Notes: generated from the sequence alone by a model not told the origin. DNA of 64,000 nt from Pseudoflavonifractor gallinarum (GCF_014982855.1 NZ_JADCKF010000005.1:1-64000); one strand, 5' to 3'. Numbered from the stretch's first letter, positions 43,564 to 52,712 are shown. Made by a program: numbers and translations.

Positions 43564-43903
43564 GCGTGTCGAAGTTTTTCGACACGCTTCTCAAAAATGC
43601 TTGCATTTTTGAGAGGGGATGCAGGACGCCGCGCGCACTTCGTCGGGTCAAAGTCCGCACCGTTCGCCCCGGCCTAACGGCCAGGGTTCACTCCGCTCCC
43701 TTGCCCCTCCTCTCCCAAACAAACCCACTTCGCTGGGCTTTGTTTGGGTTCCCGGTTCGCACACTTGCGTCCTGAGAAGTGTTTTTTCGAGGCACATGTC
43801 CTCGAAAAAACGGATTTGGATGTTTTTCTGCCGTCTGCGGATGGCAGAACTCTGCGAGGCTTTTGTACCTAGTATCGCAGGAATGCACTTTATTGCTAGA
43901 CGG
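43564..43903 (+). repeat. Structured intergenic element, family C, copy 2 (with nested family A element)
   Basis: The outer parts (43564-43630 and about 43760-43903) match 31628-31865. Conserved stems are GTGTCGAA/TTCGACAC and CTCAAAAATGC/GCATTTTTGAG. Compensatory stems are GTTTTTTCGAGG/CCTCGAAAAAAC and TTCTGCC/GGCAGAA. Both ends abut a copy of the rpsR terminator. A family A element in the opposite orientation occupies the middle. No gene is present. Confidence 0.8.
43639..43760 (-). repeat. Structured intergenic element, family A, copy 4 (inverted, nested in C copy 2)
   Basis: Read on the minus strand, hairpin 1 pairs CCCAAACAAA with TTTGTTTGGG around GCCCAGCGAAGTGGG. Linkers GGGAGAGGA and GCAAGGGAGCGGA follow. 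Hairpin 2 pairs CCCTGGCC with GGCCGGGG, then GCGGACTTTG and CGACGA. The stems differ from copies 2 and 3 but remain paired. C copy 1 lacks this segment. Confidence 0.78.
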
Positions 43904-43937
43904 AGCGGACCAGCTTTTTGCTGGTCCGCTTTTTTTG
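43904..43937 (+). terminator. rpsR terminator, distal copy
   Basis: AGCGGACCAGC and GCTGGTCCGCT pair, followed by TTTTTTT. Duplicate of 43530-43563. Confidence 0.85.
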
Positions 43938-44094
43938 TTTTACCCCCCTTTCCGGGTCTGATCCGGGAAGGGGGCGTATTTTTTGGGGCCATCCCGGTTT
44001 CTTTAGGTTCACTTTAGGACGGCGGAGTATACTAGACAGGCCCGCGGACGGGGGCCGTCCGCAGGCCGAGAATAACAAGCGAGGAGGTTCCTCC

Positions 44095-44661
44095 ATGATC
44101 AAGGTCGAGCACTTGACAAAGTACTACGGCGATTTCCTGGCGGTGGACGATCTGTCTTTTGAGATCGACGAGGGCCATGTGTATGGATTCCTGGGGCCCA
44201 ACGGCGCGGGAAAGAGTACCACGATGAATATGATGACAGGCTGTCTGTCGGCCACTTCCGGCCGTGTGGAAGTGGGCGGATTTGATCTGTTCGAGGACGC
44301 CGATCAGGCCAAGAAGCTGATCGGCTATCTGCCCGAACAGCCCCCCCTCTACATGAACGAGACGCCGGCGGAGTACCTGCGCTTCGTGGGAGAGGCCAAG
44401 GGGCTCCGGGGCGCCGAGCTGGAGCGCCAGATCCAGGCGGTGATCGAGCAGGTCCGGATCGCTGAGGTCAAGAACCGGCGCATCTCCGCCCTGTCCAAGG
44501 GCTACAAGCAGCGGGTCGGGATCGCCCAGGCCCTGCTGGAGCTGACACTGAAACGGGCCAGCCTGGAGGACATCTTCCTGGAGCTGACCGAAAACGGAGA
44601 CCCGGCCGACCAGACACCGGCCGGAGAGACCACGGAGGAACAGGAGGGAGAAGGCGCATGA
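44095..44661 (+). CDS. ABC transporter ATPase with internal deletion (GldA-like)
   Basis: The gene encodes 188 residues, far below the roughly 300 usual for this type of exporter ATPase. Present are Walker A (GPNGAGKST, residues 34-42), the Q-loop (LPEQPPLY) and the signature region LSKGYKQRVGIAQALL (133-148). The sequence then jumps to LKRASLEDIFLELTE, the normal C-terminal helix. Walker B with its catalytic Glu, the D-loop and the switch His are missing, about 115 residues in all, and the frame is kept. As encoded it should not hydrolyse ATP. The start follows GAGGAGG. It overlaps the permease by four bases. Confidence 0.85.
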   Translation: MIKVEHLTKYYGDFLAVDDLSFEIDEGHVYGFLGPNGAGKSTTMNMMTGCLSATSGRVEVGGFDLFEDADQAKKLIGYLPEQPPLYMNETPAEYLRFVGEAKGLRGAELERQIQAVIEQVRIAEVKNRRISALSKGYKQRVGIAQALLELTLKRASLEDIFLELTENGDPADQTPAGETTEEQEGEGA

Positions 44662-45521
44662 CAGCCGTTTTAAAGCATGAATTGAGAAGCTATTTCCACT
44701 CCTTCACCGCCTATGTGTTCGGCGCGTTTCTGCTGGCCATCGTGGGCTTCGGCGCCATGCTGTACAATTTGCAGGCGGCGGTGAGCAATTTCGAATATGT
44801 GCTCAGCTTCGGCAGCATCGTCTTTGTGGTCATCGTGCCCATCCTGACCATGCGGGTCATTGCCGAGGAGCGCAAGCAGAAGACCGATCAGCTCCTCTAC
44901 TCCCTCCCCATCACCACCACCCAGGTGATTTTGGGGAAGTATCTGGCCCTGCTGGCGGTCTATCTGATCCCCCTGGCCGTCATTTCCATCTATCCGCTCA
45001 TCTTCGCCCAGTTTGGCGATGTATACCTGCCCACCTCCTACGGGTCCCTGGTGGCCATCTTCATCATGGGCGCGGCCCTGGTGGCGCTGGGGGTATTCAT
45101 CTCCTCCCTGACCGATAACCAGGGCCTGGCGGCCGGAATCGGGATCGCCGTGATCCTGTTCAACTATTACAGCGTGAGCCTCTCGGAGTATGTCTCCTCC
45201 ACGGCCGCCGGCACGGTGATCGCCCTGGGCGTCCTGGTGCTGGCCCTGGGTGCGCTGATCCGGTATCTGACCCGGAACGAGTATCTGGCCTACGCCGTCG
45301 CCTTTGTGCTGCTGGCCGCCATCTGCATCACGGGCTTTGTGGACCCGGAGGCCTTTGAAGGACTCCTGCCAAACATCATGCGGCAGCTGTCCCTCTTTGA
45401 GCGGTTCAATACCTTTGTCAGCGGCGTCTTTGACCTGACCGCCATCGTCTATTACCTGTCGGTCATCGTCTTTTTCCTGTTCCTGTCGGTCCAGTCCCTG
45501 GAGAAAAGGAGGTATCATTGA
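44658..45521 (+). CDS. ABC-2 type permease (GldF-like)
   Basis: The 287-residue protein has six membrane segments and the ABC-2 permease pattern MTAVLKHELRSYFHSFTAYV, LTMRVIAEERKQKTDQLLYS and DNQGLAAGIGIAVILFN. It resembles GldF-type permeases found with a GldG-like extracytoplasmic protein. Its ATG overlaps the ATPase stop, and the GldG-like start overlaps its stop by one base (TGATG). The transported substrate is unknown. Confidence 0.88.
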   Translation: MTAVLKHELRSYFHSFTAYVFGAFLLAIVGFGAMLYNLQAAVSNFEYVLSFGSIVFVVIVPILTMRVIAEERKQKTDQLLYSLPITTTQVILGKYLALLAVYLIPLAVISIYPLIFAQFGDVYLPTSYGSLVAIFIMGAALVALGVFISSLTDNQGLAAGIGIAVILFNYYSVSLSEYVSSTAAGTVIALGVLVLALGALIRYLTRNEYLAYAVAFVLLAAICITGFVDPEAFEGLLPNIMRQLSLFERFNTFVSGVFDLTAIVYYLSVIVFFLFLSVQSLEKRRYH

Positions 45522-46969
45522 TGAAACGCTGGAAACTCCTTTCTGACGGGGGACGGGCGGAGAGAAACCGCATCGCCTTCCAGGGAGGCTCGTATTCGCT
45601 CATCGCCACCGCGGTGGTGCTGGCCATCCTGATCGCACTGAATATCCTGGTCTCGGCTCTGCCGGCCAATCTGACGAAATATGACATCAGCGCCAGCAAG
45701 CTCTACTCCATCACCAGCAACACCAAGGTGGTGGTCAATGCGCTGGAGGAGGACGTGACCATCTACTGGATCGTCCAGTCCGGCGAGGAGGACGATGTGA
45801 TCGAGACCCTCCTGAACAAATATGACAGCCTCTCCGACCACATCACGGTGGTCAAGAAGAATCCCGACGTCTATCCCACCTTTGCCGAGCAGTACACCAG
45901 CGAGACGGTGCAGAACAACAGCCTCGTGGTGGAGTGCGGGGAGCGCAGCCGCTTCATCGGGTACGACGACATCTACGTCCAGGAGCCCGATATCTACTCC
46001 TACTCCTACAACACCTCCTTTGACGGCGAGGGTGCCATTACCTCCGCCATCGACTATGTGGTCACCGAGGATCTCCCCCAGCTGTATGTGGTGGAGGGAC
46101 ATGGCGAGCAGGCTCTGCCCGACAATTTCCAGGAGCAGATCGAGAAGGAGAACATCGAGATCAACACCCTCTCCCTCCTTACCGTGGACGCCATCCCGGA
46201 AGAGGCCGACTGTGTCCTGATCTATGAGCCCTCCTCCGACCTCTCCGAGCAGGAGGTGGAGATGCTCTCCAGCTACGCGGAAGCGGGCGGAAAGCTGCTG
46301 GTCATGGCCGGCCCCACCGAAGAGGGTTCCCTGAGCAATCTGTACAGCCTGCTCTCCGACTACGGAGTGAGCACCACCGAGGGCATCGTGGTGGAGGGAG
46401 ACCGGGAGCACTATACCGGCTATCCCTACGTCCTTCTCCCCGAGATGTCCAGCCATGCCATCACCGACCCCCTCATGGAGGAGCACTACTATCCCAACAT
46501 GCCCATCTCGCAGGGCATGACGGTGGATGAGACGGCGGGCAGCGCGGTCACGGTGCTGCTCTCCACCTCGGAGGAGGCCTTCAGCAAGAGCGCGGGCTAT
46601 CAGCTCACCAGCTATGAGAAGGAGGAGGGCGACGTGGACGGTCCCATTGCCGTGGGCCTCTCCATCGACTGCTCCAATGAGGGACAGATCGTCTGGTTCT
46701 CCTCGGCGGCCTTCCTGGACGATATGTACAACGCCCTCTCCTCCGGGTCCAACTCGGATCTGGCCATGAACGCCCTGTCCTCCCTGATCGGAGAGAGCGA
46801 GGCCATGGCTATCCGCAGCAAATCCCTGAACTATAACTATCTGTCCATCAGCGACTCCACCGCGTCGCTGCTCAAGACCCTGATGATCGGCGTATTCCCC
46901 CTGGGCTACCTGGGCATTGGCGTCTGCGTCATTGTGAAGAGAAGGAGGGAGCAACATGAAGCGGGCTAA
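45521..46969 (+). CDS. GldG-like ABC-type exported domain protein
   Basis: The 482-residue protein has an amino-terminal membrane helix (about 24-46), a long extracytoplasmic part with the ABC_transp_aux fold (DISASKLYSITSNTKVVVNA, QLYVVEGHGEQALPD, ADCVLIYEPSSDLSEQEVEM, AGGKLLVMAGP) and a second helix near the end (about 450-470). The family accompanies ABC-2 exporters with an auxiliary role. The start ATG follows GGAGG and overlaps the permease stop. It is followed by a DUF4340 gene whose start overlaps its end. Confidence 0.87.
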   Translation: MKRWKLLSDGGRAERNRIAFQGGSYSLIATAVVLAILIALNILVSALPANLTKYDISASKLYSITSNTKVVVNALEEDVTIYWIVQSGEEDDVIETLLNKYDSLSDHITVVKKNPDVYPTFAEQYTSETVQNNSLVVECGERSRFIGYDDIYVQEPDIYSYSYNTSFDGEGAITSAIDYVVTEDLPQLYVVEGHGEQALPDNFQEQIEKENIEINTLSLLTVDAIPEEADCVLIYEPSSDLSEQEVEMLSSYAEAGGKLLVMAGPTEEGSLSNLYSLLSDYGVSTTEGIVVEGDREHYTGYPYVLLPEMSSHAITDPLMEEHYYPNMPISQGMTVDETAGSAVTVLLSTSEEAFSKSAGYQLTSYEKEEGDVDGPIAVGLSIDCSNEGQIVWFSSAAFLDDMYNALSSGSNSDLAMNALSSLIGESEAMAIRSKSLNYNYLSISDSTASLLKTLMIGVFPLGYLGIGVCVIVKRRREQHEAG

Positions 46970-48364
46970 ACGGCTCTATGTGCTGCTGGGCGTTCTGGTG
47001 GTGGTCTGCATTGCCGCCTTCGCCGTGGTGAAGCACGAGGAGCGGCAGGAGGAGATCCGCAACAGCGGCGAGATCATCCTGGAGATCGACCCCGAGACGG
47101 TGGATGCCCTCTCCTGGGAATACGAATCGGAGAGCCTGGCCTTCCACAAGGATGAGACCTGGCAGTACGACGAGGATGCGGCCTTCCCGGTGAGTGAGGA
47201 GAAGATCCAGGAGCTGCTGGAGCCCTTCCAGGCGCTGGAGGCGGCCTTCATCATCGAGGAAGTCACCGATTACAGCCAGTATGGGCTGGACAATCCGGTC
47301 TGCACCATCCACCTCTCCGCCGGGGAGGAGGACTATGAGATCAAGCTGGGCAATTACAGCACCATGGACTCCCAGCGCTATCTCTCCACCGGGGACGGCA
47401 ACGTCTACCTGGTAGAGGACGATCCCATGGAAGACTACGAAATTACCATCCGCGACATGATCGCCAACGATGAGACCCCCTCGTTCGGCCAGGTCACGGG
47501 CATTCAGTTTGAGGGCGCGGACTCCTACCAGGTGGTCTATCAGGAGTACTCGGAGGAGAGCCCCTACACCTATTGCAGCGAGGACGTCTACTTCCGGCAG
47601 GAGGGGGAGGACCTCAAGCCCCTGGACACCAACCTGGTGGAGAGCTATCTCAGCGGGATCGAGAATCTGACCCTGGATAACTATATGACCTATCAGGCCG
47701 GGACGGAGGATCTGTCTCAGTACGGACTGGATGCACCGGAGCTGACGGTCACCGTCACGTACACGCCGGAGGAGGATGAGGAGGGCGAGAGCCAGACCTT
47801 TACCCTCCACATCAGCCGTCTCCCGAAGAGCGGGCTGCGGCCGAGAACGACACCGCGTCGGAGGAGGACGAGGAAGAGGAGATCACCGCCTATGCCCGGG
47901 TGGGAGACTCTGAGATCGTCTATCAGATCACCGGCGAGAGCTATGAGAAGCTGATCGCGGCCGGATATGATGACCTGCGGCACAAAGAGGCGCTGACGGC
48001 GGACTTTACCCAGGTGACCGGTCTGGACATCACCCTGGAGGGCACGGTCTACAACCTGACTTCCGAGGGAAACGGAGAGGACAAGACCTTCCGCTTCGGC
48101 GAGGAGGAAGTGGACGTGGCAGACCTGCAATCGGCCCTGGAGGGACTGACTGCCGACAGCTTCACCCAGGAGGAGCCCACCCAGAAGGAGGAGATCGCCC
48201 TGACGGTCTACCTGGACAGTGAGGTCCATCCCAGCGTGCAGATCCAGCTCTACCGCTATGACGGGGAGAACTGTCTGGCGGTCATCGACGGGGAGCCGGT
48301 CTCTCTCATCCCCCGCTCTGCGGTGGTGGATCTGATCGAAGCGGTCAACGCCATCGTGCTGTGA
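46956..48364 (+). pseudogene. DUF4340 domain protein, frameshifted
   Basis: The reading frame starts MKRAKRLYVLLGVLVVVCIA (membrane anchor) and continues through DUF4340-type repeats up to FTLHISR at 47820. It then leaves the family pattern and becomes Arg/Pro-rich. The expected continuation (PEERAAAENDTASEEDEEEE then AYARVGDSEIVYQITGESYE) resumes in another frame from 47823 and runs to a stop at 48362-48364. One lost base, or two gained, near 47821 explains this. Restored, the protein would have about 469 residues. It could be a sequencing error or a real mutation. The gene belongs to the same exporter operon whose ATPase is also damaged. Confidence 0.85.
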
Positions 48365-48395
48365 TCTGGCAGCAATCCGGAAACCCGAGACAACG

Positions 48396-48429
48396 AAAGG
48401 CCCCGGCGCGTCAGCGCCGGGGCCTTTTT
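48396..48429. terminator. Terminator of the Gld-like operon
   Basis: AAAGGCCCCGGCGC and GCGCCGGGGCCTTT pair around GTCA, with T-runs in both directions. Confidence 0.93.
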
Positions 48430-48436
48430 GGGTGAA

Positions 48437-48727
48437 TCAGCTGATCTTGACTTCCTTGGCCTGCTCAGGGAAGAAGGAGTTGTCCAGATCGTACTTGTTG
48501 TGGGCGGTGGAGTCCCGCAGGACCCGGCCTTCCAGGGAATAGCAGCGGATGAAGCGCCGGCCGTCCACCGTGCTCCAGTGCTCCACGTCCCAGGTGAGGT
48601 AGCCGTCCTCATCGGTCTTTTTCTCGGGGAGATAGAGGTCCACCTGACGGTTGTTGAGCATCAGGTCGATGAGACCCTGGCGGTCTACCTCCAGCTCTTC
48701 CTTGTGAATGGTGTCGTACGCTTTCAT
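48437..48727 (-). CDS. Small protein of unknown function
   Basis: I do not recognise this 96-residue soluble, acidic protein (MKAYDTIHKEELEVDRQGLI). It has no signal peptide, helix anchor or cysteine pair. Central residues DGYLTWDVEHWSTVDGRRFI suggest a small beta domain. The start follows AGGAGG. It lies 75 bp downstream of the GntR regulator on the same strand, so it may be controlled by it. Confidence 0.65.
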   Translation of the reverse strand: MKAYDTIHKEELEVDRQGLIDLMLNNRQVDLYLPEKKTDEDGYLTWDVEHWSTVDGRRFIRCYSLEGRVLRDSTAHNKYDLDNSFFPEQAKEVKIS

Positions 48728-48802
48728 GGGAAGTTCCTCCTGTCATACCAGTATGAATGACTCCATTCTAGCGCATTTGACGGCGGTTGGCAAGAGGGGG
48801 GA

Positions 48803-49528
48803 TCACCGGCCCAGATCCCAGTTCTGCAGGGTGCGCAGACGGTAGTAGTCGGGGTTGAAGTAGTGGGTGTTGTAGACCACCGGCTCATCCCCGATGTCAT
48901 AGAAGACCTGGTGGCTGCTGTCGATGGGGGTACCCTTGGGGACCTTGAAAATGTCCACCAGCTCGTCGGGCACGCCCATGGGCACATACTCGTTGAGGGC
49001 GTGGGCCACATCCCGGCCCATATAATCCCGGATGAGCACATGGATATAGGCAAAGGACATCTCCTCCACATCAGTGCGGATGAGAAGCTTTTCCGGCATC
49101 ATGCCCATGGTGTAGACCGCCGGGTGATCGTCGGCCAGATAGACCAGACGGTTGACCAGCACCCGCTCGCCCTCCTCCAGGCGGAGCATCTTGCGGGCCT
49201 CCTCGTCGGCGGGACGCCACTCCTGAGAGAGCAGCTTGATGGCGGTCTGATAGCCCTCTTTTTTCAGATATTCGGTGAAGTAATAGCTGCGGTTCTCATA
49301 GTCCAGCGTACTGGGGTGGACATAGTTGCCCGAGCCGTGCCGCTTGGTGATATAGCCCTCCAGAGCCAGCATCATCAGCGACTCCCGCAATGTCACAAGA
49401 CTGATTCCCAGTCGGCTGGCCAGTGCGGCTTCCGAAGGCAGCTTGTTTTTTTCGAAGGTTTCCGTACGGAAAATCTCCATGATCTTGTTTTTTATGGCCA
49501 TGTAGGCACTGTAATTCGTTCTGGACAT
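48803..49528 (-). CDS. GntR family regulator with UTRA domain
   Basis: The 241-residue protein has an amino-terminal winged helix (about 8-70, with KLPSEAALASRLGISLVTLR) and a C-terminal UTRA/HutC-type ligand domain (about 90-235, with LVNRLVYLADDHPAVYTMGM and DEPVVYNTHYFNPDYY). Such regulators bind sugar phosphates, amino acids or similar. No obvious target operon adjoins except the small gene downstream. The start follows GAGAGGAAG. The AT-rich upstream region (49529-49707) holds ATGATAC and GTATCAT half-sites about 45 bp apart that could be its operators, and no gene. Confidence 0.88.
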   Translation of the reverse strand: MSRTNYSAYMAIKNKIMEIFRTETFEKNKLPSEAALASRLGISLVTLRESLMMLALEGYITKRHGSGNYVHPSTLDYENRSYYFTEYLKKEGYQTAIKLLSQEWRPADEEARKMLRLEEGERVLVNRLVYLADDHPAVYTMGMMPEKLLIRTDVEEMSFAYIHVLIRDYMGRDVAHALNEYVPMGVPDELVDIFKVPKGTPIDSSHQVFYDIGDEPVVYNTHYFNPDYYRLRTLQNWDLGR

Positions 49529-49707
49529 GCCGTCTTCCTCTCTCGTACCGGTCCGTCAGGGCGGGATGATACGAATTCTTCATATCACTATATCAAATTG
49601 GGATGGCTCCCGTTAAGTATCATAACGCATATTTTAGCAAATATCAATATTGAATAAAAATTTTTTATTTTATATTAAAAAACGTTGCACATTTACCAGA
49701 GGTAAGC

Positions 49708-51762
49708 CTAACCTTCCGGGAAAGCCATCTCTTCCATGTAACAGGTGGAGAAGCCGGGGTGCTGGGCCAGCTCCAGATACTCTGTCCCGGAGGCCAGGGA
49801 GGCGCACCGGGCATACTCCGCCCAGCTGAGGGCGGCCAGACAGGCCCCCTCTCCCGCGGCGTTGCCCACGGGGCGGATCTTCCCCAGCAGCTGGGGCGGG
49901 ATGAGGCCGATGCGGCAGGCGCTCTCCGGGCGCATGAAATTGCCGAAGGCCCCGGCGATGAGTACCGTCTGGATGTCCTCCAGCTCGGCGCCGTAGGCCT
50001 GGGCCAGCAGATGGATGCCGGCGGCAATGGCCCCCTTGGCCAGCTGGAGCTCCCGGATGTCCTTCTGAGTGAGGACCACCGGATCCCCGCCCGGCTCCGG
50101 GGCCGGAGCCAGGAGAACAGCGGAGGCCCCGTCCACCTCGGTGAGGCAGGCGGCCAAACGGGGATCGGAGAGCTCCTCAGGCTCCAGCAGGCAGCCCGAC
50201 TCGTCCAGGACCCCGCCGTCCAGCAGGGCGGCCACGGCGTCCAGCAGGCCGGAGCCGCAGATGCCCCGGGCCGCTCCCTCTCCGATGACATGACAGACCA
50301 GGCGTCCGTCCTCCAGATGGACGTGGTCGATGGCCCCCTCGGCGCCCCGCATGCCGCAGCGGATCTTGGCCCCCTCAAAGGCGGGACCGGCCGCCGTGGA
50401 GCAGGTGATCCGCCGTTCCCGGTTGCCCAGTACCAGCTCGCCGTTGGTGCCGATGTCCAGGAGCAGGGTGAGCTCCTCCCGGCGGACAAAATCCCCGGCG
50501 AGGAGGCAGGCGGCGGTGTCCGCCCCCACGAAGCCCGCCAGGTTGGGAAGCATGGCCACCTGTCCGGCGGGGTGGACGGGGAGATTCCACCCGGCGGCGG
50601 GGAGGAGAAGGGGCTCCCGCAGGACGGGCAGGTAGGGGGCCAGGCCCAGGGAGGCGGGGGAGAGGCCCAGGGCCAAATGGTGCATACAGGTGTTTCCGGC
50701 CAGGACGGTGAGGACGATCTCCTCCGCCGGGCGGCCGGCCCGGGCGGCCATCTCCGCGGTCATACGGGAGAGGGTCTGGAGCAGGGCCTCCCGCAGGGGA
50801 GCGGGGCCCAGCTCCCGGGCCGCGTCGATGCGGGCGATCACGTCGGCGCCGAAGGAGGCCTGGGGATTGCGGTCGCTGCCCACCGCCAGCGTCTCCCCGG
50901 TCACACCGTCCAGCAGGTAGCCGGCCAGGGTGGTGGTGCCCAGGTCAAAGGCCAGCAGCAGGGGGGCGGGGGGATCGGCGCGCAGCGCCAAAAGGGTCTC
51001 CCCGGACAGAAGGGCCCAGACCTGGGCGGTCTCCTCCGCCAGATACCGGGCCAGCTCCCCCAGCACCGCGGGGGAGGGGACGGCGGGGGCGATCCCAAAG
51101 GCGGTATGGAGGGCCTGGGAGAAGCCCTCCCACAGGCTGCGGCTGCGGCGGCAGTCCGCAAGGGAGACCGGATACCAGCGGACCAGGGGGTCGGCTGCGA
51201 TGCGCCGCCCGGCTCCGTCGGTGAGGATGTGCAGCCCTCCGGATTCCTGGGGCAGGCGGACTTCCAGATCCTCGGTGACCGGGGTCTGACAGGCCAGGAC
51301 CGAGACCCATTCGGTGCCCCGGCGGAGCTCCACACGGCACTTGCCGCAGGTTCCATTTCCGCCGCAGGGGCTGTCCAGCCAGAGACCGGCCGCGCGGCAG
51401 GCCTCCATCAGCGTGCTTCCCAGGGGGACGGAGCAGCGCACATCCGCCGGGAAAAAGCGTACCTGTTTTTCTTCCATGGTATGCATACCCTCCAATTCAT
51501 TCCGATTCGTCTGAATGAGATCCCATTTTTGGCTCCGGCTGAGCCGCTTGAGGGCGGCCTCCCGCCGGAGGGCCTGGGAGCGGCTGGCACAGCGCTCCCG
51601 ATAGACCAGAAGGACGGGGCGGCGGCCCCGGGTGTATTTGGCGCCCCGGCCCGTATTATGGGCGCGCAGGCGGCGGGGGATGTCGTCGGTCATGCCGGTG
51701 TACAGTGTCCCGTCGGCACAGAGAAGGATGTAGACCCACCAGCTCTTTTCCGCTCCTACCAT
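49708..51762 (-). CDS. GIY-YIG domain fused to corrinoid-activating ferredoxin/ASKHA protein
   Basis: One frame encodes 684 residues. Residues 1-85 are a GIY-YIG endonuclease domain of the YhbQ/UPF0213 type (WWVYILLCADGTLYTGMTDD, with the Arg/Glu-rich follow-up RRLRAHNTGRGAKYT). Residues 96-180 are a 2Fe-2S ferredoxin (DSPCGGNGTCGKCRVEL). The rest is the RACo/DUF4445 ATPase fold (LAFDLGTTTLAGYLLDG, GADTAACLLAG, LLLDIGTNGELVLGN), which reductively reactivates corrinoid proteins. TTGGAGGG stands before ATG codons at 51486 and 51477, so the ferredoxin part can also be made separately (about 588-591 residues). The nuclease start overlaps the dus end by 7 bp. No corrinoid methyltransferase lies nearby. 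Confidence 0.85.
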   Translation of the reverse strand: MVGAEKSWWVYILLCADGTLYTGMTDDIPRRLRAHNTGRGAKYTRGRRPVLLVYRERCASRSQALRREAALKRLSRSQKWDLIQTNRNELEGMHTMEEKQVRFFPADVRCSVPLGSTLMEACRAAGLWLDSPCGGNGTCGKCRVELRRGTEWVSVLACQTPVTEDLEVRLPQESGGLHILTDGAGRRIAADPLVRWYPVSLADCRRSRSLWEGFSQALHTAFGIAPAVPSPAVLGELARYLAEETAQVWALLSGETLLALRADPPAPLLLAFDLGTTTLAGYLLDGVTGETLAVGSDRNPQASFGADVIARIDAARELGPAPLREALLQTLSRMTAEMAARAGRPAEEIVLTVLAGNTCMHHLALGLSPASLGLAPYLPVLREPLLLPAAGWNLPVHPAGQVAMLPNLAGFVGADTAACLLAGDFVRREELTLLLDIGTNGELVLGNRERRITCSTAAGPAFEGAKIRCGMRGAEGAIDHVHLEDGRLVCHVIGEGAARGICGSGLLDAVAALLDGGVLDESGCLLEPEELSDPRLAACLTEVDGASAVLLAPAPEPGGDPVVLTQKDIRELQLAKGAIAAGIHLLAQAYGAELEDIQTVLIAGAFGNFMRPESACRIGLIPPQLLGKIRPVGNAAGEGACLAALSWAEYARCASLASGTEYLELAQHPGFSTCYMEEMAFPEG

Positions 51763-52712
51763 CCCGGCACGGTCTCCGGCCGGAGGGGGAGCTCGGTGAA
51801 GATGCGCTCCACAGCGGCCTCAAAATCCCGGGGATCGGAGGCCTTCCGGAGCTGTTTGCCATAGCGCTCGGCCCCCTCGAAGCGGTGGATCAGATAGAAC
51901 CAGAGCTCCTTCATGCGCAGCATGGCGTTGCGGCGGCTGTCAAAGGCCTGGGCATACGTCTCGTAGAGGGCGTCGTGGAAGGCGCGCAGGGTCGTGCGCT
52001 CCAGAGGCTTGCCGCCCTGGAGCACCGAGATGAGGGCGGGGTCGGCCATCAGGCCCCGGCCGATCATCACGGCCTCCAGCCCGGGGAAGGAGTTGGTCAG
52101 AGCCGAGAGGTCTCCCGGACGGATCAGATCCCCGTTATAGCAGACCGGATTGCGGCTTTGTGCCAGGATGGGGGCCAGATACTCCCCCCGGACGGGGTGG
52201 CGGTACATATCCTTCTGCACCCGGAGATGGACGGTGAGCTCGTACACCGGATAGCGGTTGTAGCACTCCAGAATGGGCCAGAACTCCTCAGGGTCCCGGA
52301 TGCCCAGCCGGGTCTTGATGGAGACCGGGCCCTGTGCCCCGGCAAAGATTTCTGCCAGAAAGGCGTCCAGCTCCTCGGGAAAGGCCAGAAAGCCCGAACC
52401 CTTCCCCTTGGCGGTGACGGTGCCCGAGGGACAGCCCAGGTTGAGGTTGACCTCCGGATAGCCCATCTCGAAAAGGCGGTTGGCGGCCCAGAGAAAGTCC
52501 TCCGCCCGGCGGGTCAGAAGCTGGGGCACCACGGGCAGGCCCTCATTATATTCCGGCAGGATCTCCCGTTTCTCCCGCTTGGTAAAGACATGGTCATGGC
52601 TGGGGGAGAGAAAGGGGGTGTAGTACTTGTCCGCGCCGGGAAAATAGCGGTGGTGGATGCGGCGGAAGATCGTGCCCGTCAATCCCTCCAGCGGCGCTAC
52701 ATAATATCGCAT
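51756..52712 (-). CDS. dus: tRNA-dihydrouridine synthase
   Basis: This flavoenzyme reduces uridine to dihydrouridine in tRNA. The 318-residue protein begins MRYYVAPLEGLTGTIFRRIH and has the catalytic Cys in NLNLGCPSGTVTAKGKGSGF, the KTRLG motif, HLRVQKDMYRHPVRGEY with the tRNA/FMN histidine region, NGDLI and MIGRGLMADPALI for FMN phosphate binding. The start follows AGGAGG. Its stop overlaps the start of the GIY-YIG fusion gene. Confidence 0.93.
   Translation of the reverse strand: MRYYVAPLEGLTGTIFRRIHHRYFPGADKYYTPFLSPSHDHVFTKREKREILPEYNEGLPVVPQLLTRRAEDFLWAANRLFEMGYPEVNLNLGCPSGTVTAKGKGSGFLAFPEELDAFLAEIFAGAQGPVSIKTRLGIRDPEEFWPILECYNRYPVYELTVHLRVQKDMYRHPVRGEYLAPILAQSRNPVCYNGDLIRPGDLSALTNSFPGLEAVMIGRGLMADPALISVLQGGKPLERTTLRAFHDALYETYAQAFDSRRNAMLRMKELWFYLIHRFEGAERYGKQLRKASDPRDFEAAVERIFTELPLRPETVPGW

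Noticed and set aside
43618-44017. Open frames across the compound element after rpsR
   Set aside because: They run through hairpins and terminators and do not persist in the related copy at 31.6 kb.
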